NCBI GenBank assembly: GCA_002239025.1
Contig: MPNM01000012.1
Coordinates: 38,864-102,863, forward strand
From: Chloroflexi bacterium bin125
GTDB taxonomy: Bacteria > Chloroflexota > Dehalococcoidia > Bin125
Reading direction: 5' to 3'
DNA length: 64,000 nt
The notes below the pieces were generated by a model. That model did not search any database, had not been told where the DNA came from, and saw only the letters and a program-made list of their open reading frames with translations. The translations under genes were made by a program, and so were the position numbers. This document shows, one piece after another, positions 26,901-35,807 of this stretch (position 1 is the first letter of the stretch; each line of letters begins with the position of its first letter).

Positions 26901-29107
26901 TGGTCCAAGCCTTCGTAATCGATTCGCAGTTGACCGGACTGCTCCAGGTTGGGTTGATTGACCCGCCAGCCGCGAGTCAGGTCAACCAGGGCGCGATGCG
27001 TGAGCAACGCCTCCATCGTCTGCCGAGCGCGTTCATAGCCCGGCCCGCTCTCAACTGGATCGTGCATGAAGTCGGCGGGACGCAGCTCAAGTGCATCAAA
27101 CAGGCGGCGCCCAATGTCAGCGGTGGTCAGCTCTCCGTGCTCCTCGAGCGTTGACACGAGAGCTGCGCGTAGCTGAGCGACTTTGACGAAATCGTTCAGA
27201 TGTCCGGACTGCAGAGACGCGTCCTGGCGATTGTCGGTGAAGCTGAGCAGCTTCGCTTCCGACGAATCCTCAACCTGATCCCTCAGTCCCTGCACGGTCG
27301 CCGAGGCAAGCAGGGTGGTCGCCGTCGAGCGGCCTGTCTGTGAGAGGGAAGCAAGCTTGTTGAAGTCGGAGGTCCGCAACTCGTGCGCCCAGCGGCAGCG
27401 CAAACAGATTGCCAACGGCGCCGGCTGATACCAGCCCAACACGCCGCCTCCCTCGGCTTCCGAATCGTATATCTCCCCTTCTGGACCCACGCGCATCTCG
27501 GTCGGTACATGCGGCTCGTAGTTGTCTTTCAGGCGAGGACCGGACTTGCGTTGCACAGACCAGTGGTCCGGCAGCTCTTCGAACGCCCCCGTCCAGATCG
27601 GTTCGTCATCCTCGGACGAACGATTGAGTACGAAAAAGCCGATCCGGTCGTCGGGGTTATCTCGATCTGGCCGTCGGAAGTGTTCAACGGGCGAGCGAGG
27701 ACTAAGCCCTCTTTCGGTGCGATTGACGAGGTAGTAGTCCTGGCCGCAACGACGACAGACGGCCAGAGGGAACAGCACCCGAAGTGCATCAAGCCGATAT
27801 CCGGCCTCCATGGTGAACGCGCGGTCTTCGCTGGACTCCAGCGTCGAATACACCGCAGCTCCCGATGAGAACCACTGATGTAGACGGAAGGCGAATGGGT
27901 TGTCTGCGTCGCTCAACTCCGCGGTGATGACACTGAGCAATGCGGACTCAATGTCAGATTGGCCAAGGCCAGTCGCGTCTGCAAGTTCCCGCGCGCCCTC
28001 TGCGAGTTCGAGCGGCTGGCTTCTCACCAGGATGTCCTCGTCGAAGTCGAGGCCAAACTTCTGCTCAATCCAGGCTGCCAGGTGGTGGTGCTGGAACTCG
28101 TCGAGGGTCGCCGGCGGCTCCTTCAGCACAGCGGCGCGCAAGTCGGCGGCGCTTGTCGGCGGCTGGACCACGCACTCGCGTTCCAGGGTCTCGTCTACGA
28201 CTCGGTCGCCGGTGATCTCCGAGCCGAGCAGCAGACTGGCGCTCTTGGCGATGGTGTCGCGTCGTTCTGCGCGGCCGCCTTCGCTGGCGATTGTGGCCGA
28301 AGTGCCAATCATTTGCACCTCGCGGCCGGAGGCCGCCGTTGCGCGCTGACGCAAGCGACGCAGCAGCATCGCCACGTCGGCGCCCTGACGTCCGCGATAG
28401 AAGTGCAGCTCGTCCACGACCATCGTGCGCAGGTTCTGCGTCATCACTTTGACTAGAGGGCGCTCGGTAGGGCGTAGCAGAATCAGGTCGAACATCATGT
28501 AGTTGGTCAACAGGATGTGCGGCGGGTCGTTGATCACCTGGTCGCGCACGTCGCGGCGAGTTTGGCCGGTGTAGCGCTCGAAGCGGACCGGGCACTCGCC
28601 GTATTGCGCTTCGTAGCGCTTCCTCGACTCCACCAGCGAGTCGTACTGGCTGTTGATGAGCGCGTTCATTGGATAGATCAGCAGCGTCGAGAGTTTGTAC
28701 TTAAGTCCGCTGGGGTCGATCTCCTGTTGCCGGAAGATGTAATCAACGATCGGCAGCAGATAGGTCAGCGACTTGCCCGAGCCGGTGCCGGTCGCGACGG
28801 TGAAGCTGCGTCCGGCGAGCCCGTGCTCCAGTGCTTCCATCTGGTGTTGGTGGAGGACCATGTCCTCTCCGAAGAATCGCGCCGTTCCGATATGGATCCT
28901 GCCCTGAGCGGCCAACTCTCCGAGGCTGAGTCCGGGCTTGAACTTTGGAGAAATCTGCAGGTAGGGGTCGGGCCAGAGCAATCCGCGGCTGAGCTCGGCG
29001 TCGACAAAGTCCCGAAGCCGAGGCTCGGCCATGTTGACGGTCGCGCGCAGGTAATCCTCAAACGTGTTCCGTGCGCGCTCGTTGAGGGCGAACGGGTCGA
29101 TGGGCAT
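23945..29107 (-). CDS. Giant helicase with DUF1998 (MZB) domain and C-terminal Vsr-like nuclease domain (DISARM DrmA/DrmB-like)
   Basis: 1720 aa. Walker A ATGTGSGKSLTY lies at residues 105-116, DEAH-type box VVDELHFYRGRQGAD near 230, SAT-like IGTSATI near 268, and motif VI YAQRAGRAGRNGRAA around 1060. Zinc motifs follow: CQRCGYLFPDANSDTEICEECGS and DACPAACYRCLMSYGNQLDH, the DUF1998 signature. The last 100 residues, DLERDFLRATQAAGWPLP, PDFVYRGKVAVYVDG and DAAAREELEDRGWRVYAIRY, look like a Vsr/PD-(D/E)XK nuclease. The start shares one base with the methyltransferase stop (TGATG). In DISARM the helicase DrmA and the DUF1998 protein DrmB are usually separate; here both features sit in one chain. 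A fused DrmAB-like effector is inferred. Confidence 0.85.
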   Translation of the reverse strand: MPIDPFALNERARNTFEDYLRATVNMAEPRLRDFVDAELSRGLLWPDPYLQISPKFKPGLSLGELAAQGRIHIGTARFFGEDMVLHQHQMEALEHGLAGRSFTVATGTGSGKSLTYLLPIVDYIFRQQEIDPSGLKYKLSTLLIYPMNALINSQYDSLVESRKRYEAQYGECPVRFERYTGQTRRDVRDQVINDPPHILLTNYMMFDLILLRPTERPLVKVMTQNLRTMVVDELHFYRGRQGADVAMLLRRLRQRATAASGREVQMIGTSATIASEGGRAERRDTIAKSASLLLGSEITGDRVVDETLERECVVQPPTSAADLRAAVLKEPPATLDEFQHHHLAAWIEQKFGLDFDEDILVRSQPLELAEGARELADATGLGQSDIESALLSVITAELSDADNPFAFRLHQWFSSGAAVYSTLESSEDRAFTMEAGYRLDALRVLFPLAVCRRCGQDYYLVNRTERGLSPRSPVEHFRRPDRDNPDDRIGFFVLNRSSEDDEPIWTGAFEELPDHWSVQRKSGPRLKDNYEPHVPTEMRVGPEGEIYDSEAEGGGVLGWYQPAPLAICLRCRWAHELRTSDFNKLASLSQTGRSTATTLLASATVQGLRDQVEDSSEAKLLSFTDNRQDASLQSGHLNDFVKVAQLRAALVSTLEEHGELTTADIGRRLFDALELRPADFMHDPVESGPGYERARQTMEALLTHRALVDLTRGWRVNQPNLEQSGQLRIDYEGLDQLVGNETLWSGVPMFESSSPAKRSQVIGAVLDRLRMELVIDDPALTRPGIERLEREASALNRQWRPIENSLFSEQANLALLPDGESPSQEPLRRWLRLNARSRIGLYLRDRRTWSESDTDLMEANLNPDESALMIEGLIKALRGHVLRSEENRGAKGVRVVGSVLRWRPGDGHPARPDPIRSRTQYLWRDVEERPNQFFVDLYRSGGAGLRGLVGGEHTGQVNPDLRNQREEDFRKGSLPAMFCSPTMELGVDIRDLHAVHLRNVPPNPANYAQRAGRAGRNGRAALVMAFAQHGNAHDQYFFDGKRTEMIAGAVQPARIDLTSEELLRAHIHSNWLSRTGVKLESSIGQVLDLEVEGYPVQPGIRQEIEKPQPDALSDARQLIDRETRLKESSWLTNEWIEQVVEDAPGEFDRAFDRWRELYRQADRAYDRAAREAKRPYVSADERRNAERRLFDAQREMALLRNERTSDESDFYSYRYLAGEGFLPGYNFPQLPVRAFVSHESDLYSISRERSIGLSEFGPGNTIYYEGRKHRISGVTLPIEGIEQALRKVRCCQRCGYLFPDANSDTEICEECGSRLDQESSKLHQRLLQLTTVRTNARDGITSEEEQRARSGYEIGVHYRFGDSEPTRVQATSQGDQPILELNFGQQASVWQINHGYRTEPTGFVLDSSNGRWHTNSGAGDTDEDGPLVHQIRPFVFGDHNIIVIRPLIEMSEEDDDSENIWITLREALRRGVETAFRVEERELTTHLVGEGDDRRILMIESAEGGAGVWERMQETHFFRQAIRAALEVCHMDPETGSDAKDACPAACYRCLMSYGNQLDHEKLDRKLVRDLLLAAYSATFPTQRSGGGQVDLQYGLAQPPTQQVAENRTDWYEHLLSICDSDLERDFLRATQAAGWPLPEQAQSRPEPEIYSQPDFVYRGKVAVYVDGPEHDDAGVSARDAAAREELEDRGWRVYAIRYDTSLSDQIEQFSVLIGFGEST

Positions 29108-32100
29108 CAGTCAACCTCCACGTCTTCTTCGGCAGGATGCGCCGCGCGCTGGTCGGCGACGGGTGGGTCTAGCGACGACTGCCATTCGCCCGAGGCCATG
29201 GCGTCGTAGATTTCGAGGATTCGGTCACGGGTTCGGTAGGTTCCGTGGGCGGCCTCGTCCTTGCGCTGGACGATGGGGAAGGTCGACATGATGTAGTCGA
29301 CATCGTCGCGCTCAATCTCATAGAGGTGGAAGTAGGCCGCATCCAACTCGCCGCGAATCTCAAACCGCCGCTCCGGGTCCCACTTGAACGGAGGCCCGTC
29401 GTAGCCAAGGTCCTGGGCAAACGGCTGGAGGTTCCAGGCGGTGTAGGAGAGTTCGAGGACGCGGTCGGCGATCCAGTCGCGGAGGATGGTGGCGGGCCTC
29501 CAGGGTGAAGGAATCGCAAACCGCTCAGGTTGGGGCAGCGGAAGCTGTTTCATGATGTAGCCCTCGACATTCGGCCCTCCTGACTTCTGGCGCGCGAGAA
29601 AATCGAAAGCGAATGCGTTCATGTTCGCCAACACACAGCTCGCATCGGCTGCTGAGAGGAGGCCTGTCACTACTGTTGAGGAACCTTCGATTCCTGAAAT
29701 GGGCAAGATCGAGGCGATGACAGTGCGGGAATCAGTGCTTCTCGCGACGTGGCGCCAGACGAGAAACCACTCGCCGGGCGACAGTTCACTAATCGACTTC
29801 GTCAGGCGTGATCGCGAAGCCCCTTTTGGCTTGCGAACCAGATTTGTCGGAACTTCCTTCCATGAGTCGACAGTTGGAACCGGCTTGGGATCATTCCCAA
29901 CAGGCATCGCAAAACGGTGATCGTATTGGTGGAACATCCCGCCTGAATAGCGTGGTATCCAGTCTTCGGAATCCACTGGATCTACGAACGGAGACCTCGA
30001 GCCAGATTGAGGCATCTTCCTTACGCTGGAGTGCCGAGATAGCGCTCCTCGATCAGATTCCGATTCCAAAACAGGAACACGTTCGTATGCCGCTCGCAAG
30101 AGATTCAGGTCTCGAACGTTGCGAGGCAGCGGCGCGTTTCCTGTGTTCGGGTTGACAAGCAATACGTCATGCTTCGTCAGTCGGACCATCGATTCCTCAG
30201 AATCCATTTGTCGGGTCTCGGATAACCAAAACTGGCCATAGAAACTGGATGATCTGCGATCGCTGCCCAACGAGATTAGGCAGAACTTGTACGATCGGTG
30301 AACTGAGGGAAAAATTGCTTCAGAGTTCTCGTAGTCAATGAGCCTGGAGATCGAGCCATTGGAAACGAAGTTCGCAAACAGCTTGCGCGTGGAAAAGTCG
30401 GTGGCTATTCCCGTGGGAACGATAAGCCCTGCTCTCCCTGAACTTGTTCCAAGGTCCTTGGCGAGCTCAGAGAACAGCTGATAAAAGTTCACCTGGCCTA
30501 TTCCCGAGAGTGGGTACCTCTCGCTGCCGTGGGCGAAACTGCTTTCCGCCTGGGCATGCTGTTTTGCGCGTTCGAATTCCTCTGCCAGAACCGGATTTTC
30601 AGTCTTGAGCAGCCGAATCAGTCGTTTCCTTGCTTCATCTGAGGCTTCCGCAATTGCAGCATCTCGTCCCGCAAAGAACTCCTTCTCCTCTAGCCTTGCA
30701 CGCTCCCAGGGCGGATTGCCCAACACGACGTCAAACCCGCCCTCGTCGAGCACGTCGGGGAACTCCAGCGGCCAGTGGAAGTAGGGATGCTCTTCGCTAG
30801 CGGCGATGGCGTCGCCTTCGAGCTTGGGGTTGGCGCCCGACTTCTGTGCGGACTGGCGCACGTCGTAACTGGTGGGAATCCAGGACTCCTGGGTCAGCGG
30901 GACGAAGAAGGCATAGGTCCAGAGATCGCAGGCTACCTTGAGGTCCCACCACTTGGTGTCCTGCGAGCGCAAGCTCTCGTAGATCTGCGCCTTCTCCTCA
31001 ACATCCTCGGTCGTCGAGTCCGGCAGGCTGCGCAGGTCGGAGAATTCAGCCGCGAGCCCGCCCGTGTTCTGCTCCCAGAGCATCTTCTGTTTGCGCACAT
31101 CCCGATTGCGTTTGCGTGCGGCCGTGGCCACGGCTTTGTCGTCGCCCGTGAGCGCCTTGTAGGCGCCGTCGGGGATGCCGTCTTGCAGCACCTGCAAGTC
31201 GTAGACGCCGATCAGCGAGTCGCCGTGCTTGATGTGATGGTCGAGGAAGCTGAGCGGCCGTCCCGGCGCGTGACCTTCGATCCAGAGCGCGACCTTGCAC
31301 AGGTCGACGGCCATCGGGTTCTTGTCGACGCCATAGATGCAACTCGGCACGACATCGCGCATCGCCTCACGCACCGCCTCCGGCGCCGGTTCACCCTCGC
31401 CGGTGCGAACCTTGGCTAGCTCCCGCGCAATCCGTCGAGCCGCGGCGAGCAGAAAATGTCCGCTGCCTGCCGCTGGGTCGATCACGGTCATGGAGAGCAG
31501 CGCCTTTTCCTGCTGCTGAGGATCACGGCCGGCGTCCTTGAGCCGCTGCTCCATGACCGGAACCAGCGCGGAGCCGATTAGCTCCTGGACCAGCTCCCGC
31601 GGCGTGTAGTACGAGCCGGAGCTCTTGCGTCCGCCGCCTGCGCCAAGCTGGAAATCCCAGATTTCTGGCCGCTCAGGGTCGGCGTCTACCACGATCGGTT
31701 CAAAGTCGAGCAGCGACTCATAGACCGAGCCAAGCTCCTCGACATCGAGCGCGGCATAATTGACCCGGCGTCGAACCTTCTCGTCGTCGAAGCGGCCCAG
31801 GCTGTCAATCGCCCGCAGCAGGTCGTGGTTGCTGACCCGAGCCGACTCCAGGCGTCGGCAGGCCGACTCGCCGAACAATTCTCCATTCAACGCGTGCAAA
31901 CCCAGTCGTTGCGCCAGTTCCTCGATGCGGAACAGCCGGAACGTCGTCAGCAGTCCCTGCCAGAGGTCGGAGTGTCGGCGTGACTCGCGATTGCGCATCT
32001 GCGGCAACGCGGCGCGCTCGCGCAGTTGCGAGACGCTGTAGTAGCGCTCATAAGTGCGCTGTTCCTCGGTCGGCTCGCCCGAAAACAACAGTCGCCGTTC

Positions 32101-32988
32101 CTCGGCGACCATCAGGAAGAGCAGTCGGTAGATCAATCGCAGCAACTCGCGCTCGAAGTTGTGAGCCGACAGCCGGCCACGAGCCAGGTCGCTGCGCAAC
32201 TCCGCCGACTCCGGATGCTGAAGGAAGCTGCGTCCCAGACCTTCGAGGGCAGCCTCGACGCCATTGCGCAGCTTCTCGCGCACCCGTCCGCCCTGCTCGA
32301 TGCCCTGTTGGAACCAACGCTCGAGGAAGCAGGTATGCGCGTCATCGGAGCCGCGCGGGAATCGCGTACGGTGCATGATCCGGTAGAGCAGCGCGAACTC
32401 GGAGTACTGCGATCCGGTGATCATGCCTTCCAGATCGAACTCGAGATACGTCGGTCGCGTCATCCGCTGCGAGTCACGCAGCAGGCGCAGACGGTAGCCA
32501 TTCGTCGTGACGCCCCAGAGCGCCTCATCGCGGTTGAGATACTCCTGCACTAGCGCATGCGGCGAGCGTCCTCCCTGGGGCGGCCGCCGATCAAGCGAGT
32601 ACTGGCGTCCGACGATGTGGATCGGCGGAGCGTGCTCGTCCGTGCCGGCGAAGAACGAGATCGGATATTCCACGTCGCCAACTGTCCGGCTCCCGCGCTG
32701 GAAGACCAGGTCACCTTCTCGGTATCCGAGTAGCCCGAAGAACGGGATCATCCATGCCTGCCGCGTGATCCCGGTGTGTTGATCTTCCGTGTTGCGCTCA
32801 AGCCGGCGCTGGAAGCTGTCCCAATACGATTGCGCGTCGGAGAAGGCCGCCTGAATTTCATCAGACAGGCGACCGCGCTCGAGGCCGAAGTCGTCCTCGC
32901 GTTGACCATCGCCGGAACCCGAGGCGAGTTCATCCAGCAGGTCCGGAGAAAACAGGCCGCCTTCAGAGGTGATCGTGGTCCAGGCCAT
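29107..32988 (-). CDS. Large N6-adenine DNA methyltransferase (DISARM DrmMI-like / Eco57I-type)
   Basis: 1293 aa. The SAM-binding motif DPAAGSGHFLLAAARRIARE lies near residue 502, followed by YGVDKNPMAVDLCKVALWIE, and the catalytic motif NPPWERARLEEKEF near 755. N- and C-terminal regions are long and likely bind DNA and read the target (C-terminal LPLPQPERFAIPSPWRP). No separate restriction domain is seen, so the enzyme is probably modification-only, marking self DNA for the helicase/nuclease module. It is coupled by TGATG junctions to genes on both sides. Size and order match DrmMI of class 1 DISARM. BREX PglX is an alternative, but no PglZ, BrxB or BrxL accompanies it. Confidence 0.9.
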   Translation of the reverse strand: MAWTTITSEGGLFSPDLLDELASGSGDGQREDDFGLERGRLSDEIQAAFSDAQSYWDSFQRRLERNTEDQHTGITRQAWMIPFFGLLGYREGDLVFQRGSRTVGDVEYPISFFAGTDEHAPPIHIVGRQYSLDRRPPQGGRSPHALVQEYLNRDEALWGVTTNGYRLRLLRDSQRMTRPTYLEFDLEGMITGSQYSEFALLYRIMHRTRFPRGSDDAHTCFLERWFQQGIEQGGRVREKLRNGVEAALEGLGRSFLQHPESAELRSDLARGRLSAHNFERELLRLIYRLLFLMVAEERRLLFSGEPTEEQRTYERYYSVSQLRERAALPQMRNRESRRHSDLWQGLLTTFRLFRIEELAQRLGLHALNGELFGESACRRLESARVSNHDLLRAIDSLGRFDDEKVRRRVNYAALDVEELGSVYESLLDFEPIVVDADPERPEIWDFQLGAGGGRKSSGSYYTPRELVQELIGSALVPVMEQRLKDAGRDPQQQEKALLSMTVIDPAAGSGHFLLAAARRIARELAKVRTGEGEPAPEAVREAMRDVVPSCIYGVDKNPMAVDLCKVALWIEGHAPGRPLSFLDHHIKHGDSLIGVYDLQVLQDGIPDGAYKALTGDDKAVATAARKRNRDVRKQKMLWEQNTGGLAAEFSDLRSLPDSTTEDVEEKAQIYESLRSQDTKWWDLKVACDLWTYAFFVPLTQESWIPTSYDVRQSAQKSGANPKLEGDAIAASEEHPYFHWPLEFPDVLDEGGFDVVLGNPPWERARLEEKEFFAGRDAAIAEASDEARKRLIRLLKTENPVLAEEFERAKQHAQAESSFAHGSERYPLSGIGQVNFYQLFSELAKDLGTSSGRAGLIVPTGIATDFSTRKLFANFVSNGSISRLIDYENSEAIFPSVHRSYKFCLISLGSDRRSSSFYGQFWLSETRQMDSEESMVRLTKHDVLLVNPNTGNAPLPRNVRDLNLLRAAYERVPVLESESDRGALSRHSSVRKMPQSGSRSPFVDPVDSEDWIPRYSGGMFHQYDHRFAMPVGNDPKPVPTVDSWKEVPTNLVRKPKGASRSRLTKSISELSPGEWFLVWRHVARSTDSRTVIASILPISGIEGSSTVVTGLLSAADASCVLANMNAFAFDFLARQKSGGPNVEGYIMKQLPLPQPERFAIPSPWRPATILRDWIADRVLELSYTAWNLQPFAQDLGYDGPPFKWDPERRFEIRGELDAAYFHLYEIERDDVDYIMSTFPIVQRKDEAAHGTYRTRDRILEIYDAMASGEWQSSLDPPVADQRAAHPAEEDVEVD

Positions 32989-33650
32989 CAGCGCGTTTGC
33001 CGATCGCCGGAGCCATCGGGAACGAAGACATAGCAGCCCAGGATGTCGGGCGGTGGATGCGGTGTCACTCGAGGGGCCCGTCCGCCAATCTGGCGCCGGA
33101 GGCGAGTGTGGGAGTCGTGGAGTTCTGTTCGTCGCTGCTCGACGAGATCCGTATACCAGTCATCGCGGTCGTCCAGGATCTTCAGCATCCGGGCAACGTA
33201 GTCAATCCGTGCCGATCGGTCGAGATTGGTGGTCGGCCGCGCCCGATCCATAAGCTGCAACGCCTCGTCGGCATCGAGCCAGATTAGTTCGCCTCGTTCA
33301 CGACGGAATCCGGCTGGCACGATCTCCTCGGCGAACAGGTCGTTGCCCTGGTCGCGGATGGTGTAACGCAGGCGGAGCAACAGTACAGCGGTATTGCGCT
33401 CGACCGCGTTGGTTGCGATTGCGCCGCAGCGTGAGATCTCGGCCTCAACGTCATCACCAAACGCCTGAGCGAGGATGTCATGAGCGAGTCGCTCGACATC
33501 CGGATGGTTGCGTCCTTTATCGGCGAGTGCGTTTAGCTCGGGCTGTACCAGCCGCTCCGAGGCCGTTGCACAGAATCGCTGCAGATCTTCGGCGGCGCCG
33601 AAGATCGGTTGAATCGCCTCGAGTTCCGCTTCGACTTCATCCGGCTTCAT
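32988..33650 (-). CDS. C-terminal part of the SNF2 helicase in a shifted frame, or a coupled small subunit
   Basis: Frame open from 33719 (TTG); the first ATG is 33650 (MKPDEVEAELEAIQPIF), which overlaps the helicase stop by 14 bases and has no ribosome site. The product is helical and ends GGRAPRVTPHPPPDILGCYVFVP, which to my knowledge resembles the tails of full-length DISARM-type SNF2 proteins of about 900-1000 aa. I therefore read it as the displaced C-terminus of the 690-aa helicase. Either a frameshift has split the gene or the two pieces act as separate subunits. Its stop overlaps the methyltransferase start by one base (TGATG). Confidence 0.75.
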   Translation of the reverse strand: MKPDEVEAELEAIQPIFGAAEDLQRFCATASERLVQPELNALADKGRNHPDVERLAHDILAQAFGDDVEAEISRCGAIATNAVERNTAVLLLRLRYTIRDQGNDLFAEEIVPAGFRRERGELIWLDADEALQLMDRARPTTNLDRSARIDYVARMLKILDDRDDWYTDLVEQRRTELHDSHTRLRRQIGGRAPRVTPHPPPDILGCYVFVPDGSGDRQTR

Positions 33651-35709
33651 TTGGTGTTGCGCGTAGCGGGTGCGACGACTGCTCAGCCTGGCCTCGTCCA
33701 CGCAGGAGCACGCTCTCAATCACGGCATTCAAGACGTCCTCGGAGCCGACCGGGACCGGTACGGCGATGCCGAGGCGCTGGTAGATGGTGCGGGCTTTTT
33801 CAATCAGGACTCGCATCACCACATGGTCAATCTGGTTGTTCAAACCGACGAGCGTCGCGACGCGGACGACCGGCTTCTGCTGCCCGTAGCGGTCGACTCG
33901 CCCTTCGCGTTGTTCCAGCCGGTTGGGATTCCAGGGCAAGTCGTAGTGAATCACCGCATTCCAGTCCTGTTGGAGATTGACGCCCTCGGACAGGCAGTCG
34001 GTCGCGACGAGAATCCGTCGGGGCGACTGCGCGAGTTCGTTCACGATCTCGCGACGCTGCTCCGAATCGCCGTCCGACCCGGTGACCGATCGGGCCTGGA
34101 GGTCGGGGAAGTCCCGTCGCAGGAGTGACTCGAGCTGGTCAGCGACATAGACAGCGGTGTCGATGTATCGGCAGTAGACGATCGGCGAGAAACCGTCGTG
34201 GAGCATTGAGGACGCCACTTCAGCGCAGCGCTGGAACTTGGCATCGCTCTCATGCCCAGACAGCGACTCGGCGCGCTTCAGGAATCCATCCAGTCGTCGC
34301 CGCTCGGCTTCGGAAAGGGCGAGTTCGGGGTCATCGAGTGGCGCCGTCGGAAGGTAATCGGGCGTTTGATCATCGTCTGATGAGTCTAGAATTTGTTCAC
34401 GGTGGCGGTCGGCTTCTATGGCCGCCTCATCGCGCTCTAATGTCCGTTCGCGCCTGCGAGCAAGCATTCGGGTTGCCGACGCTGGACTAGACAACAGGCA
34501 GCGGAGGATGGCAATCGCAGCCCAATAGCGAACCCGTTGGCGCTGAGACTGGTCTTCCTGACTTGCTACCGATTCACGGCAATATGCCAGCACGTCCTCA
34601 AACAAGTCTCGATAGGCGCCGTGAAGTTGATACTCGTGCTCAACAGGCTCGCGCGTTGGGAACGGTGTGTCTTCACCTAGCCACTTGACGAGGTCGCGAC
34701 GTTGTCGCTGAATCAGATGCCGAGCGAGCCTCTGCGAAGGAACCTCATCCTCGGTATCAAATTCCTGATCCAACAGACCGAGCAGGGATCGAAACGCCTC
34801 ATCAACACCGCTGTGCGGGGTTGCGGTAGTCAGAATCAGGTTGGTTTCGGGTCGGCGCCGCATGAGTCGCTGGAGCAACTCAAAGCGTCGATGTTGATTG
34901 CCGGATTCGTCACCTCGCGGCCGGGCGGAGGTATGGGCCTCGTCGACGATGATGAGATCGGGCGCATGATCGATGAACGCCTGGCGATACTTTTCCGACT
35001 TGACGTAGTCGATTGAGCACACCATGTGGTCGTAGTGTTGGAAGACGCTCTCGTCCGTTGAGAGGCCCCGCTCGAGTCGGGCCATTCGCGAGGGTTGGAC
35101 GATCGCGGCATCAATGTGGAACTTGCTGCCAAGTTCGTCCGCCCATTGTTCACAGAGATGCGGCGCGCAGAGCACTCCCACTCGTCGTACCAGTCCCCGG
35201 TCCAGGAGTTCGCGGGCGATCATGCCAGCCTCGATGGTCTTGCCCACACCGACATCGTCGGCGATCAGCAGGCGCACAGGATCCAGCCGCAGCGCCATCA
35301 GTAGGGGGACATATTGGTAAGGACGCGGAGTCACTGACAGCCGACCCAGCGAGCGAAATGGCCCCGCCCCACTGCGAAGAGCCAATCGCGCAGCGTCGAA
35401 CACCATGCGAGCGCCGCCGATGTCAGAGGCCCCGTTCGGATCTGGAGGGGAGTATTGCGTGGGACTTGGCTGCGCCCATTCCAGGCTAGGCAGCACTCCA
35501 ACGGCCTCGTGTTCAGGACCATCCACCGGTCGAAGCCGTAACGTGTCGCTGCCATCGCTGGGCAAAACGACCCAATCTCGGCCACGAAACGCAAGCAACG
35601 ACCCTGGATCTCGATGTGCCATGCGCCAAAGGCTAGGACCGCGCCCGGCTACGTGCCTCAAGAACCAGATAGAGGTTCCCTCGTCAAAATCGCTGCTCGC
35701 GCTTTCCAC
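33637..35709 (-). CDS. SNF2-family helicase (DISARM DrmD-like)
   Basis: 690 aa from GTG 35709, the only start codon after the upstream in-frame TAA. N-terminal FRGRDWVVLPSDGSDTLRLR is a substrate-recognition block seen in RapA/DrmD-like proteins. Walker A is LIADDVGVGKTIEAGMIARE (about 149-168), the DEAH box is IIVDEAHTSARPRG, motif III TTATPHSG, and motifs V-VI ATDCLSEGVNLQQ and RLEQREGRVDRYGQQ. It translocates on double-stranded DNA by family knowledge. First gene of the operon; its C-terminal region appears to continue in another frame at 32988-33650. A strong hairpin repeat lies 100 bases upstream. Confidence 0.9.
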   Translation of the reverse strand: MESASSDFDEGTSIWFLRHVAGRGPSLWRMAHRDPGSLLAFRGRDWVVLPSDGSDTLRLRPVDGPEHEAVGVLPSLEWAQPSPTQYSPPDPNGASDIGGARMVFDAARLALRSGAGPFRSLGRLSVTPRPYQYVPLLMALRLDPVRLLIADDVGVGKTIEAGMIARELLDRGLVRRVGVLCAPHLCEQWADELGSKFHIDAAIVQPSRMARLERGLSTDESVFQHYDHMVCSIDYVKSEKYRQAFIDHAPDLIIVDEAHTSARPRGDESGNQHRRFELLQRLMRRRPETNLILTTATPHSGVDEAFRSLLGLLDQEFDTEDEVPSQRLARHLIQRQRRDLVKWLGEDTPFPTREPVEHEYQLHGAYRDLFEDVLAYCRESVASQEDQSQRQRVRYWAAIAILRCLLSSPASATRMLARRRERTLERDEAAIEADRHREQILDSSDDDQTPDYLPTAPLDDPELALSEAERRRLDGFLKRAESLSGHESDAKFQRCAEVASSMLHDGFSPIVYCRYIDTAVYVADQLESLLRRDFPDLQARSVTGSDGDSEQRREIVNELAQSPRRILVATDCLSEGVNLQQDWNAVIHYDLPWNPNRLEQREGRVDRYGQQKPVVRVATLVGLNNQIDHVVMRVLIEKARTIYQRLGIAVPVPVGSEDVLNAVIESVLLRGRGQAEQSSHPLRATPNEAG

Positions 35710-35807
35710 ATCGTCGTTGACGAGCGGCGCACCTTAGACGCACGAACTCAGTGACTTCGTGAGTCGTTAATGCGCAAGTCCGTAGCTGGCTCGCAGTTTG
35801 GTCGATC

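Noticed and set aside
29107..32988. BREX PglX
   Set aside because: Size is similar, but no PglZ, BrxB, BrxC or BrxL is in this operon; the SNF2 and DUF1998 neighbours fit DISARM better.
23945..35709. Dpd (7-deazaguanine DNA modification) system
   Set aside because: SNF2 and DUF1998-like helicases also occur there, but no DpdA transglycosylase or preQ0 synthesis gene is present.
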